From NCBI GenBank assembly GCA_021781255.1, contig JAJXXG010000886.1, forward strand, positions 1-5,871: 5,871 bases of DNA. Reading direction: 5' to 3'. Within the stretch, counting starts at the first letter, position 1. Every line of letters begins with the position of its first letter. The DNA comes from Acidobacteriota bacterium. Its GTDB lineage: Bacteria; Acidobacteriota; Terriglobia; Terriglobales; Acidobacteriaceae. Position numbers and translations under genes: made by a program. Below are positions 1 to 5,871 of the stretch, piece after piece. Below the pieces are notes generated by a model. The model was not told where the DNA came from and ran no database searches. It saw only the letters and a program-made list of their open reading frames with translations.

Positions 1-1
1 G

Positions 2-3000
2 GCTCGGCAGACGGCGTATGAGGTGCAGGTTGCTTCGACTGCGGAGATGCTTCAGGAGAGCTATGCCGATGTGTGGGACTCCGGGCGCGTGGAGAGCGCG
101 CAGTCGCTCAACGTGGTGTATGGCGGCCCGGCGCTCAAGGCGAGCACTCGGTACTTCTGGCGGGTGCGTGTGTGGGACGCGGCGCACAAGTCTTATGCAG
201 CCAGCGATGTGACCTGGTGGGAGACGGGCCTGCTGCGGCAGGATGCCTGGCATGCGGCATGGATTGGATATGAGACAGCAGGAGAGGCCGCGGTTCGCCA
301 TGCCCCTGCGCATTGGATTGCGAACCCGGATGCGAAGGCGGTGGCGGCGGAGAAGGGAAGCGAGCAACGGTTTGCCTATCGCGCATCGGTGGCGGTGACG
401 AAGCCGGTGCGTCGTGCCACGCTCTATGCGACAGGGCAGGACACGGTATCCGCGTGGGTAAACGGACTGCAAGTGCTGGCGGGAGATCCTCTGCCTGCGT
501 GGAAGCAGATGCCATGGAAGAAGTTTGTGCGCGCGGATGTGGCAGGAAAGCTGGCAGTGGGCGCGAACTCTCTGGCGATAGAGACGGTGCATTACGTGGC
601 CAATCCAAATGGCATGGCCACCGAAGACGCTCCGCCGGTCATCGCGACTCTGGTGGTGGAGTACGCCGATGGCTCGGTGGCAACCTTTGCGAGCGATACA
701 TCCTGGAAGACAGCCGAGCACCCGGTAGATGGCTGGCGTGGAAAGAATTTCGATGACGCGGGATGGAAGGCGGCGGTGGAGTGGACGCAGGAACGCGGAC
801 CGACGAGCCCGCCACTTGGACACCCATGGATTCCTGACTCGGTGAAGGCGCTACGGCATGAGTTCGATGTGAAGACCCCCCTAAAATCTGCGCGGCTCTA
901 TGCGACGGCGCTGGGCGCTTACGAGATGTTCCTGAACGGTAAGCCTGTGAGTGCGGATAAGATGGCGCCTGGATGGACTGACTATCGCGAGCGGGTGCTG
1001 TATCAGACCTACGATGTGACGGCGCTGCTGAAGCAGGGTGAAAATGCGTTGGGTGCGCTGCTGGCGCCGGGCTGGTATGCGACGCCGCTGGAGTGGTTTC
1101 AGCAGCCGAATAACTATGGCGTGACGCCGCCGGCGCTGCGGGCACAGTTGCGGATTGAGCACGAAGACGGCAGCGTGGAGTGGGTACGGACGGATGCGGA
1201 CTGGCAGGCGAGCCGATCCTACATTCTGCACGCGGAACTGTATGACGGCGAAAGCCAGGATGCGCGACGCCTTGAGCCGGAGTGGGCCACGGCGGGCTTC
1301 AGCGGGGCAGGATGGAAGCCCGCGCAGACGGTTGAACCCGCCGCAGTGAAGATTGAGGCGCAGGAGTTTCCGCCGATTCGAGTCGAGCGCGTGGTGTCCG
1401 CTGTGCGCATGACGGAGCCCAGGCCGGGTGTATACGTGTACGACTTTGGGCAGAACCTTGCGGGCGTTGAGCGGGTGCGGGTTGCCGGACCGGCGGGTAC
1501 CGTGGTGCGGCTGCGCTTCGCGGAGATTCTGAATGACGACGGGACACTCTACACGGATAATTTGCGCACGGCCAAGGCGGCGGACGACTTCACTCTGGCG
1601 GGTACTGGCGAAGAGGAGTTTACGCCGCAATTCACGTTTCACGGCTTTCGCTATGCAGAGTTGACAGGGCTGCCTGCCGCGCCGGCCAAAGACGCTGTAA
1701 CTGCTCTCGTGATGCACACGGATGCGGTGTTTGCCGCGCAGTTGAAGACGGGCAGCTCGATGATCAATCAACTGTGGAGCAATATCCTGTGGGGGCAGCG
1801 GTCGAACTTCGTGGGCGTCCCAACCGATTGTCCGCAGCGCGATGAGCGGCTGGGCTGGATGGCCGATGCGCAGGTCTTCTGGCGGACGGCCAGCTACAAC
1901 ATGGACCTGACGGCATTCACGCGGAAGTTTGGCGCGGACATGCGCGGGACGCAGGCGGAAACGGCGTTCTACGGCATTTATGCGCCGGGAACGTCGAGTG
2001 AGAACACGGGCTACGGTGCGGGCTGGAGCGATGCAGGCGTAATTATTCCGTGGACCTCGTGGCTGCAGACGGGCGACACGAGCGTGATTGAGCAGAACTG
2101 GGCTGGGATGGAGAGGTATCTCGACCAGATTGAGAAGACGAACCCGGATGGTCTCTGGAAGAACTCGGGGATTCCGTTTGGGGACTGGCTCTCGCCGGAG
2201 GGACGCACGGACCAGGTGCTGGTGGCGACGGCTTACTGGGCCTACGACGTGACGCTGATGCGCGAAATGGCGCGTGCGACCGGGCGCGGGGCGGATGAGC
2301 AAAAGTATGCGGCGCTGTTTGCAAAGATTCGCACCGCGTTTCAGAAGCAGTTTGTGCATGAAGACGGGTTTGTGGCGGGGGCAGACAATAGTCCTTCGCC
2401 GTTCGGCCAAATCAACAATCCGAATGCCAAGAGCGAGGGCGGAGACACACAGACCGGCTACGTGTTGGCGCTTCACATGGACCTGCTGCCGGAGAAATTG
2501 CGCGCGGCTGCCGCGCAAAAGCTGGCAGACAAAATCGAGGTTAATGGAGGACTGCTGGCTACGGGCTTTCTGGGGACACCGTATCTGCTGGAGGAGTTGA
2601 CGAAGTCCGGACACGCGGATCTTGCATATCACCTGCTGATGAACACGCAGTATCCGTCGTGGGGCTATCTGATCGAACATGGGGCTACGACGACATGGGA
2701 GCGGTGGAACGGCGACCAGATGAAGAGCGACCCCAGCATGAACTCCTATAACCACTATGCGTATGGCGCGGTGGCCGATTGGATTTATCGCTACGCAGCG
2801 GGCGTGGATGCCACGCCGCTGGACGCAGGCTTCCATACGGTGGCGCTGCATCCGGTGTTTGATGCGCGGCTGGGGAGCGTCGATTTCAGTTACCCATCGC
2901 AGTATGGTGTGATTCGTTCGAAGTGGACGTTGAAGGGATCGACGGCGGAGTGGAATGTGACGATTCCGGCAAATACAACAGGGCGGCTGGATGTGGGTGC

Positions 3001-3124
3001 GGCAGATGCGGCACGATACAGTCTGGACGGCGTTCCCCTCCTGCAGAGTGGGGAGGTGCGCGTGGCGAACAGATCGGTTGAACTGCCTGCCGGAAGTTAC
3101 GCGTTCTCGGTTGAGGTCAAGTGA
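2..3124 (+). CDS. Alpha-L-rhamnosidase, glycoside hydrolase family 78 (5' end cut off)
   Basis: This enzyme hydrolyses terminal alpha-L-rhamnose from glycans or glycosides by inversion. The reading frame is open to the left edge (ARQTAYEVQVAS precedes the GTG at 23), so GTG-23 is not the real start and any signal peptide is out of view. Residues below count from the codon at 23. An N-terminal fibronectin-III-like domain (1-75) ends in the family-typical WETGLL. A beta-sandwich module of about 170 residues follows (95-265), then the rhamnosidase N domain (280-450) and a concanavalin-like domain (460-565, YDFGQN at 473). The (alpha/alpha)6 catalytic domain spans about 570-925 and the C-terminal beta domain runs to 1033. 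The catalytic motif DCPQRDERLGW starts at D602, with E608 (bases 1844-1846) as predicted general acid. E893 in TTTWERWNG (2699-2701) is the predicted general base. Both key acids are present, so the enzyme is probably active. rhaT follows closely, supporting L-rhamnose as the product. Export or periplasmic location is likely but not visible. Family assignment is very secure; the natural substrate is unknown. Confidence 0.96.
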   Translation, partial: ARQTAYEVQVASTAEMLQESYADVWDSGRVESAQSLNVVYGGPALKASTRYFWRVRVWDAAHKSYAASDVTWWETGLLRQDAWHAAWIGYETAGEAAVRHAPAHWIANPDAKAVAAEKGSEQRFAYRASVAVTKPVRRATLYATGQDTVSAWVNGLQVLAGDPLPAWKQMPWKKFVRADVAGKLAVGANSLAIETVHYVANPNGMATEDAPPVIATLVVEYADGSVATFASDTSWKTAEHPVDGWRGKNFDDAGWKAAVEWTQERGPTSPPLGHPWIPDSVKALRHEFDVKTPLKSARLYATALGAYEMFLNGKPVSADKMAPGWTDYRERVLYQTYDVTALLKQGENALGALLAPGWYATPLEWFQQPNNYGVTPPALRAQLRIEHEDGSVEWVRTDADWQASRSYILHAELYDGESQDARRLEPEWATAGFSGAGWKPAQTVEPAAVKIEAQEFPPIRVERVVSAVRMTEPRPGVYVYDFGQNLAGVERVRVAGPAGTVVRLRFAEILNDDGTLYTDNLRTAKAADDFTLAGTGEEEFTPQFTFHGFRYAELTGLPAAPAKDAVTALVMHTDAVFAAQLKTGSSMINQLWSNILWGQRSNFVGVPTDCPQRDERLGWMADAQVFWRTASYNMDLTAFTRKFGADMRGTQAETAFYGIYAPGTSSENTGYGAGWSDAGVIIPWTSWLQTGDTSVIEQNWAGMERYLDQIEKTNPDGLWKNSGIPFGDWLSPEGRTDQVLVATAYWAYDVTLMREMARATGRGADEQKYAALFAKIRTAFQKQFVHEDGFVAGADNSPSPFGQINNPNAKSEGGDTQTGYVLALHMDLLPEKLRAAAAQKLADKIEVNGGLLATGFLGTPYLLEELTKSGHADLAYHLLMNTQYPSWGYLIEHGATTTWERWNGDQMKSDPSMNSYNHYAYGAVADWIYRYAAGVDATPLDAGFHTVALHPVFDARLGSVDFSYPSQYGVIRSKWTLKGSTAEWNVTIPANTTGRLDVGAADAARYSLDGVPLLQSGEVRVANRSVELPAGSYAFSVEVK

Positions 3125-3131
3125 GGGAGTT

Positions 3132-3137
3132 GAGGAG
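3132..3137 (+). promoter_or_regulatory. Shine-Dalgarno of rhaT
   Basis: GAGGAG lies 5 bases upstream of the ATG at 3143, inside the 18-base gap after the rhamnosidase stop. It supports ATG-3143 as the start. The protein beginning there also has the N-terminus expected for RhaT. No promoter fits in this gap, so transcription probably comes from upstream of the rhamnosidase. Confidence 0.75.
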
Positions 3138-3142
3138 AAGGA

Positions 3143-4174
3143 ATGGCGTCAGTCATTGCGGGGATTGGCTGGCACGTGATGGGTGCAGCAATGGCTGCGT
3201 CGTTTTACGCGCCAATTGAGAAAGTGAAGAAGTGGTCCTGGGAAACTACCTGGGCCGTGGCCGGGATATTTTCCTGGATTCTGCTGCCTATTAGCGTGAG
3301 CCTTTATCTGCTGCCGGATTTTCACGGCTTTTATGCGTCGATGGGACCGCACCTGCTGCTGAAGGTAGCCTTGTTTGGCGCGATGTGGGGGGTGGGCAAT
3401 GTGAGCTACGGGCTCACGATGCGTCACCTCGGGATGTCGCTTGGCATTGGCGTGGCCATTGGCGTAACGCTGATTGTGGGCACGCTGGCACCGCCTCTTT
3501 TGCACGGACAGGGCATGATGCTGGTGACGACACGGGGCGGACTTCTGACCGTTGCCGGAGTGCTGGTGGCGCTGGTAGGTGTGGCGATCGTCTCTTATGC
3601 CGGGCACCAGAAGGAGATGCAACTGAGGGGCGAGATTCAGGAGTTCAACCTTGGGCTTGGTCTACTGTTGGCGGCCATGTGCGGAATTTTTTCTTCGGGC
3701 ATGTCGTTTGCGATTGATGCGGCCAAACCGATGGAAGCGGCTGCGCTGCACCTTGGCGTGAGTTCGCTCTATGCGGCATTGCCGAGTTATGTATGCATCA
3801 TGGGCGGCGGGGCAATCATCAACCTGAGCTACTGTTTCATCCGATTGGCGGCGCTGAAGAGACTGTCTTTGCGCGCGGACCTGAGCCAGCCCCAGCCTTT
3901 GCTCCTGAAGAATGCTGTGCTGGCAGCGACGGGTGGAATCATGTGGTATCTGCAGTTCTTCTTCTACGCATGGGGCGCGTCCAATATACCCCAACGGCTG
4001 TCCTACGTGAACTGGATGCTGCACATGAGCATCTACGTGCTGTGCGGCGGGCTGGTTGGTCTGGCTCTGGGCGAGTGGAAAGAGGTTGGCGGCCGGCCGC
4101 TGCGGCTTTTGTGGGCCGGGATGCTTGTGATTATTGCCGCGGCAAACCTGGTGGGACTTGGAATGGCTTCCTGA
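3143..4174 (+). CDS. rhaT: L-rhamnose/proton symporter RhaT
   Basis: This inner-membrane transporter imports L-rhamnose with a proton and belongs to the drug/metabolite transporter superfamily. The product is 343 residues, essentially the same length as E. coli RhaT (344). The N-terminus carries the family signature: [16 protein letters not shown] (residues 9-24) followed by [16 protein letters not shown] and SWILLP. The protein is hydrophobic throughout, with about ten predicted helices, including clear segments near residues 38-58, 72-93, 98-118, 130-152, 170-190 and 318-340. The start is fixed by a GAGGAG ribosome site and by family length. The gene begins 18 bases after the GH78 rhamnosidase stop, so the pair very likely forms one transcript: the hydrolase releases rhamnose and RhaT takes it up. 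No regulatory site is visible. It ends 6 bases from the convergent small transporter gene. Substrate specificity is inferred from strong family resemblance and from the neighbouring enzyme. Confidence 0.94.
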   Translation: MASVIAGIGWHVMGAAMAASFYAPIEKVKKWSWETTWAVAGIFSWILLPISVSLYLLPDFHGFYASMGPHLLLKVALFGAMWGVGNVSYGLTMRHLGMSLGIGVAIGVTLIVGTLAPPLLHGQGMMLVTTRGGLLTVAGVLVALVGVAIVSYAGHQKEMQLRGEIQEFNLGLGLLLAAMCGIFSSGMSFAIDAAKPMEAAALHLGVSSLYAALPSYVCIMGGGAIINLSYCFIRLAALKRLSLRADLSQPQPLLLKNAVLAATGGIMWYLQFFFYAWGASNIPQRLSYVNWMLHMSIYVLCGGLVGLALGEWKEVGGRPLRLLWAGMLVIIAAANLVGLGMAS

Positions 4175-4180
4175 CTGCGG

Positions 4181-4588
4181 TTAATGGGCCAGGAAGTAGA
4201 CACCGATGCAAACCAGCACGGCGGCGGTCCAGCGTCGCCGGTCCACATTCTCATGCAGGAATAACCTGGCAGCGATGGCGTTGGTGACCAGGGTAAGGGA
4301 CGCAGAGGCTGGAGCCACCAGGCTCAGATCCATGTGGTTCAACGCGAAAAGCAAGGCAAAGAACGCCAGCGCAAGAAAGCCGACACCAGCAAAAAACCTG
4401 GGGCAGGTGAGGACAGCGCGGATTGCGCCCTTTATGCCGGCCCGCGCGCGGATTTCGTCGAGGTCGCCGATGGACTTCATTGCCGAGGCAGTAAGCACCT
4501 CGCCCGTAGTTGAACTGAGGATGATGGCTGCGATCATCGCCGTTTCGGTCCACGGACCCGGACGAGACGCGATCGGGAGAATCGTCAT
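4181..4588 (-). CDS. Small EamA/SMR-like membrane protein, second subunit of a transporter pair
   Basis: This 135-residue protein has four predicted transmembrane helices (about 17-37, 64-83, 87-110 and 118-134) and is a single four-helix unit of the drug/metabolite transporter superfamily. In helix 1, the stretch GEVLTASAMK (29-38) resembles the EmrE region around its proton-coupling Glu14 (AEVIGTTLMK), placing E30 at the equivalent position. The later part (DLSLVAPASA, LHE near 111-113, RRW at 118-120, GV near 129) matches the upstream small gene position by position, so the two are paralogues. The ATG overlaps the upstream stop as ATGA and has AGGAG 8 bases upstream, so translational coupling is likely. 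Such tandem pairs usually work as heterodimers, as in ArnE/ArnF or paired SMR proteins. Substrate cannot be read from sequence: lipid-linked sugar, hopanoid intermediate or small cation are all possible. M18 is an alternative start that would shorten the N-terminus. Confidence 0.85.
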   Translation of the reverse strand: MTILPIASRPGPWTETAMIAAIILSSTTGEVLTASAMKSIGDLDEIRARAGIKGAIRAVLTCPRFFAGVGFLALAFFALLFALNHMDLSLVAPASASLTLVTNAIAARLFLHENVDRRRWTAAVLVCIGVYFLAH

Positions 4589-5046
4589 CGCAACTGCTCC
4601 TGGGCGATTGCCTCGGCGAGTGGCTCATCCTTGCTGCAGGACTGCACAGCGGGCTGTTCCGTCAGCGATGGCCCATTTGCAACGAAGCCCACGCCGACCG
4701 TGATGAGTGCGATTCCTGCCCAGCGCTGGATGGAGATAGGCTCATGCAGCCAGAAGCGCGAGAGAAAGGCGACGATCACGTTGCCGAACGCAGTCGCCGG
4801 CAGAACAAAGGTGAGATCCGCCCACGAGAGCGCAGTCAAATAGCTTGCGAAGAAGCCGATTAAGAGCGCAATTCCAACGGCGATCCATGGAGTAAAGACT
4901 GCGCTGATGAGCGTAGCCGGATGAGCCAGCGAGATAGAGGGCAGCAGGGTCATGCCGCGCGAAAGGCAGGTGTCGCCCAATGGGGCACAAAGGGCGACCA
5001 GTCCCAGGATCAGGTATTGCCGCGGGGTTAGATGGTGATGCGCCAT
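4585..5046 (-). CDS. Small EamA/SMR-like membrane protein, first subunit of a transporter pair
   Basis: This 153-residue protein has four predicted helices (about 11-31, 46-71, 76-97 and 107-124) and a polar C-terminal tail of about 29 residues (125-153). It belongs to the EamA/SMR part of the drug/metabolite transporter superfamily. Helix 1 holds GDTCLSRGM (24-32), with D25 where SMR proteins carry the key Glu. SWADLTFVLPATAFG (74-88) is typical of EamA half-transporters. LHEPISIQRW (100-109) aligns with LHENVDRRRW in the downstream subunit. I start it at ATG-5046 rather than ATG-5100: the 18 extra residues are Arg-rich and unlike the family, and ATG-5100 lies in the loop of a probable terminator hairpin. 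The ribosome site for ATG-5046 is weak (AGAAGGA at 5061-5067, 14 bases away). Its stop overlaps the next gene's start by 4 bases, implying a two-subunit complex. It lies downstream of an hpnJ-like gene on the same strand. Transporter class is confident; substrate is unknown. Confidence 0.85.
   Translation of the reverse strand: MAHHHLTPRQYLILGLVALCAPLGDTCLSRGMTLLPSISLAHPATLISAVFTPWIAVGIALLIGFFASYLTALSWADLTFVLPATAFGNVIVAFLSRFWLHEPISIQRWAGIALITVGVGFVANGPSLTEQPAVQSCSKDEPLAEAIAQEQLR
4597..4601 (-). promoter_or_regulatory. Shine-Dalgarno of the second small transporter gene
   Basis: On the minus strand AGGAG lies 8 bases before the ATG at 4588. It sits inside the last codons of the preceding small transporter gene. 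It supports ATG-4588 over the internal Met-18 codon and fits reinitiation or coupled translation across the ATGA overlap. Confidence 0.65.
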
Positions 5047-5078
5047 GCGTGTACTGCGTGTCCTTCTGCGAAAGCCGC

Positions 5079-5112
5079 AAGAAAAGGAGGGCGGACGCAT
5101 TGCGCCGCCCTC
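5079..5112 (-). terminator. Probable intrinsic terminator after the hpnJ-like gene
   Basis: A perfect 8-bp stem pairs GAGGGCGG with CCGCCCTC (5087-5094 against 5105-5112). Past a single bulged base, a further 3 bp (5096-5098 with 5102-5104) close a 3-base loop. Read on the minus strand, the stem is followed by CTTTTCTT, a moderate T-tract (5086-5079). It begins 22 bases after the hpnJ-like stop codon. This is the layout of a Rho-independent terminator. The T-tract is interrupted by a C, so it may be partial, leaving read-through into the two small transporter genes. Confidence 0.68.
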
Positions 5113-5134
5113 TAGGTAATCTGCCTATGCGCCC

Positions 5135-5871
5135 CTAAGCGCCTGCGCCCACTGGCGCTGGAGGATCTGCCCGGTTGCTGCGTGCCTCTTTCACCATCTT
5201 GTTGCGCTGCGCGCGGAGCTTGAGGAATGCCTTGGCTTCGACATAAAGGCGCGGAATATCGCGGTTGACGACTGCCTTCCAGATTACGCGAAAAGCCGCC
5301 TTGGGCCGGAAATAGTACTCGTCGTAGAAGCGGTGCACCATCTCCATCACGTAGTCAACCGGGAGGCCGGGATATTCGATATGCGCCATCTGGTGGCCGC
5401 CGCCGTCTTCCATGCGTTCATTGGTGATGAAGTTGTTGGCCTTGGCGAAGTCGTAAAACTCGGTGCCGGGATAGGCGTGCGCAATGGAAACCTGAATGGT
5501 TTCCACATCCAGCGACTTGGCGAAGTTGATCGTGTTGCGGATCGACTCCTTGGTTTCGCCGGGCAGACCGAGGATGAAGTCTCCGTGGATGGTCAGGCCC
5601 AGATCGTGGCAGTCCTTGGCAAAGGCACGCGCGCGCTCGACGGTGGCGCCCTTCTTGATGTTCTTAAGGATCTGCGGATCGCCGGATTCAAAGCCTACGA
5701 TGAGCAGGCGGCAGCCGGCTTCCTTCATGGCTTTGAGGGTGTCATAGTCGGTCGTGACGCGCGAGGTGCAGCTCCAGGTCAGGCCCAGCGGCTTCAGTTT
5801 TTCGCACAGCTCAATCGTGCGCTGCTTTTGAATGTTGAAGGTGTCGTCGTCGAAGAAAAACTCCTTCACCT
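5135..5871 (-). CDS. hpnJ: Radical SAM protein resembling HpnJ, hopanoid side-chain modification (N-terminal half off window)
   Basis: This is the C-terminal 245 or so residues of a B12-binding-type radical SAM protein that usually runs to about 470. Residues count from the GTG at 5869, which is an internal Val codon: HpnJ proteins have VKEFFFDDDTF at this point and the frame is open to the edge. The visible part covers the second half of the radical SAM barrel: KEFFFDDDTF (2-11), LTWSC (30-34), LLIVGFESGD (55-64), NIKKG (70-74), a GDFILGLPGETKESI stretch (96-110), and QVSIAHAYPGTEFYDFA further on. All match my recollection of HpnJ. The N-terminal cobalamin-type domain and the CxxxCxxC iron-sulfur motif are outside the window, so catalytic competence cannot be checked. 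HpnJ is linked genetically to conversion of bacteriohopanetetrol glucosamine to the cyclitol ether. Partners such as hpnI and hpnK would be expected beyond the right edge. A related B12-radical SAM enzyme with another substrate is the main alternative. Confidence 0.86.
   Translation of the reverse strand, partial: VKEFFFDDDTFNIQKQRTIELCEKLKPLGLTWSCTSRVTTDYDTLKAMKEAGCRLLIVGFESGDPQILKNIKKGATVERARAFAKDCHDLGLTIHGDFILGLPGETKESIRNTINFAKSLDVETIQVSIAHAYPGTEFYDFAKANNFITNERMEDGGGHQMAHIEYPGLPVDYVMEMVHRFYDEYYFRPKAAFRVIWKAVVNRDIPRLYVEAKAFLKLRAQRNKMVKEARSNRADPPAPVGAGA

Noticed and set aside
421..907. Repeated 12-base string GCTCTATGCGAC at 421 and 895 in the rhamnosidase gene
   Set aside because: Both copies encode the LYAT motif of two related beta-sandwich domains and flanking bases diverge. 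It reflects protein similarity rather than a DNA repeat element.
881..2851. A 656-codon open frame on the minus strand, opposite the rhamnosidase
   Set aside because: Its translation is Arg/His/Pro-rich low-complexity text without recognisable domains, and it lies entirely antisense to a clear GH78 catalytic region. GC-rich codon bias on the coding strand leaves this opposite frame free of stops.
3149..3622. Minus-strand and other-frame ORFs over rhaT
   Set aside because: Products are His/Gln/Arg-rich shadows of the RhaT frame, which is fully explained by the transporter.
4226..4246. Short inverted repeat CGGCG/CGCCG near the 3' end of the second small transporter gene as a possible terminator
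   Set aside because: The stem is only 5 bp, it lies within coding sequence and no T-tract follows on either strand.
4206..4703. A 165-codon plus-strand open frame across the two small transporter genes
   Set aside because: It is antisense to two membrane proteins with clear family features and coupled starts. Its product has no membrane segments or known motifs.
5062..5080. A second small inverted repeat beside the terminator (TGCG with CGCA)
   Set aside because: Only 4 contiguous base pairs with a 5-base loop; too weak to call a separate element.

Overview
The window most resembles a chromosomal segment of an Acidobacteriota member (Terriglobales/Acidobacteriaceae-like). The evidence is a GC-rich, densely packed sequence, a large multidomain GH78 rhamnosidase followed by a RhaT-type transporter, and a hopanoid-type radical SAM gene next to small EamA/DMT membrane proteins. 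This assignment is inferred from gene content and protein style; no rRNA or marker gene is present to confirm it.

Left half, + strand (1-4174): a sugar-scavenging unit. An alpha-L-rhamnosidase of family GH78, cut by the left edge, is followed after 18 bases by rhaT, an L-rhamnose/H+ symporter with its own Shine-Dalgarno. The enzyme would release L-rhamnose from plant or microbial glycans and glycosides, and the symporter would import it. The two are probably co-transcribed. Catabolic genes and any regulator would lie outside the window.

Right half, - strand (4181-5871): a probable lipid-modification locus. Reading from the right edge leftward, it contains the C-terminal half of a B12-binding-type radical SAM protein closely resembling HpnJ (bacteriohopanetetrol cyclitol ether formation). 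Next comes an 88-base gap holding a strong hairpin with a T-rich tail, a likely intrinsic terminator. Two small four-helix EamA/SMR-like genes follow, joined by a 4-base ATGA overlap. The pair looks like a two-subunit transporter or flippase of the same general architecture as ArnE/ArnF. Its position beside hpnJ raises the possibility that it moves a hopanoid or glycolipid intermediate, but this is inference.

The two units converge: rhaT and the second small transporter gene end with only 6 bases between their stop codons. No RNA genes, mobile elements, CRISPR arrays or long repeats were seen. The most interesting observation is the paired transporter next to hpnJ; the rest is recognisable biology.
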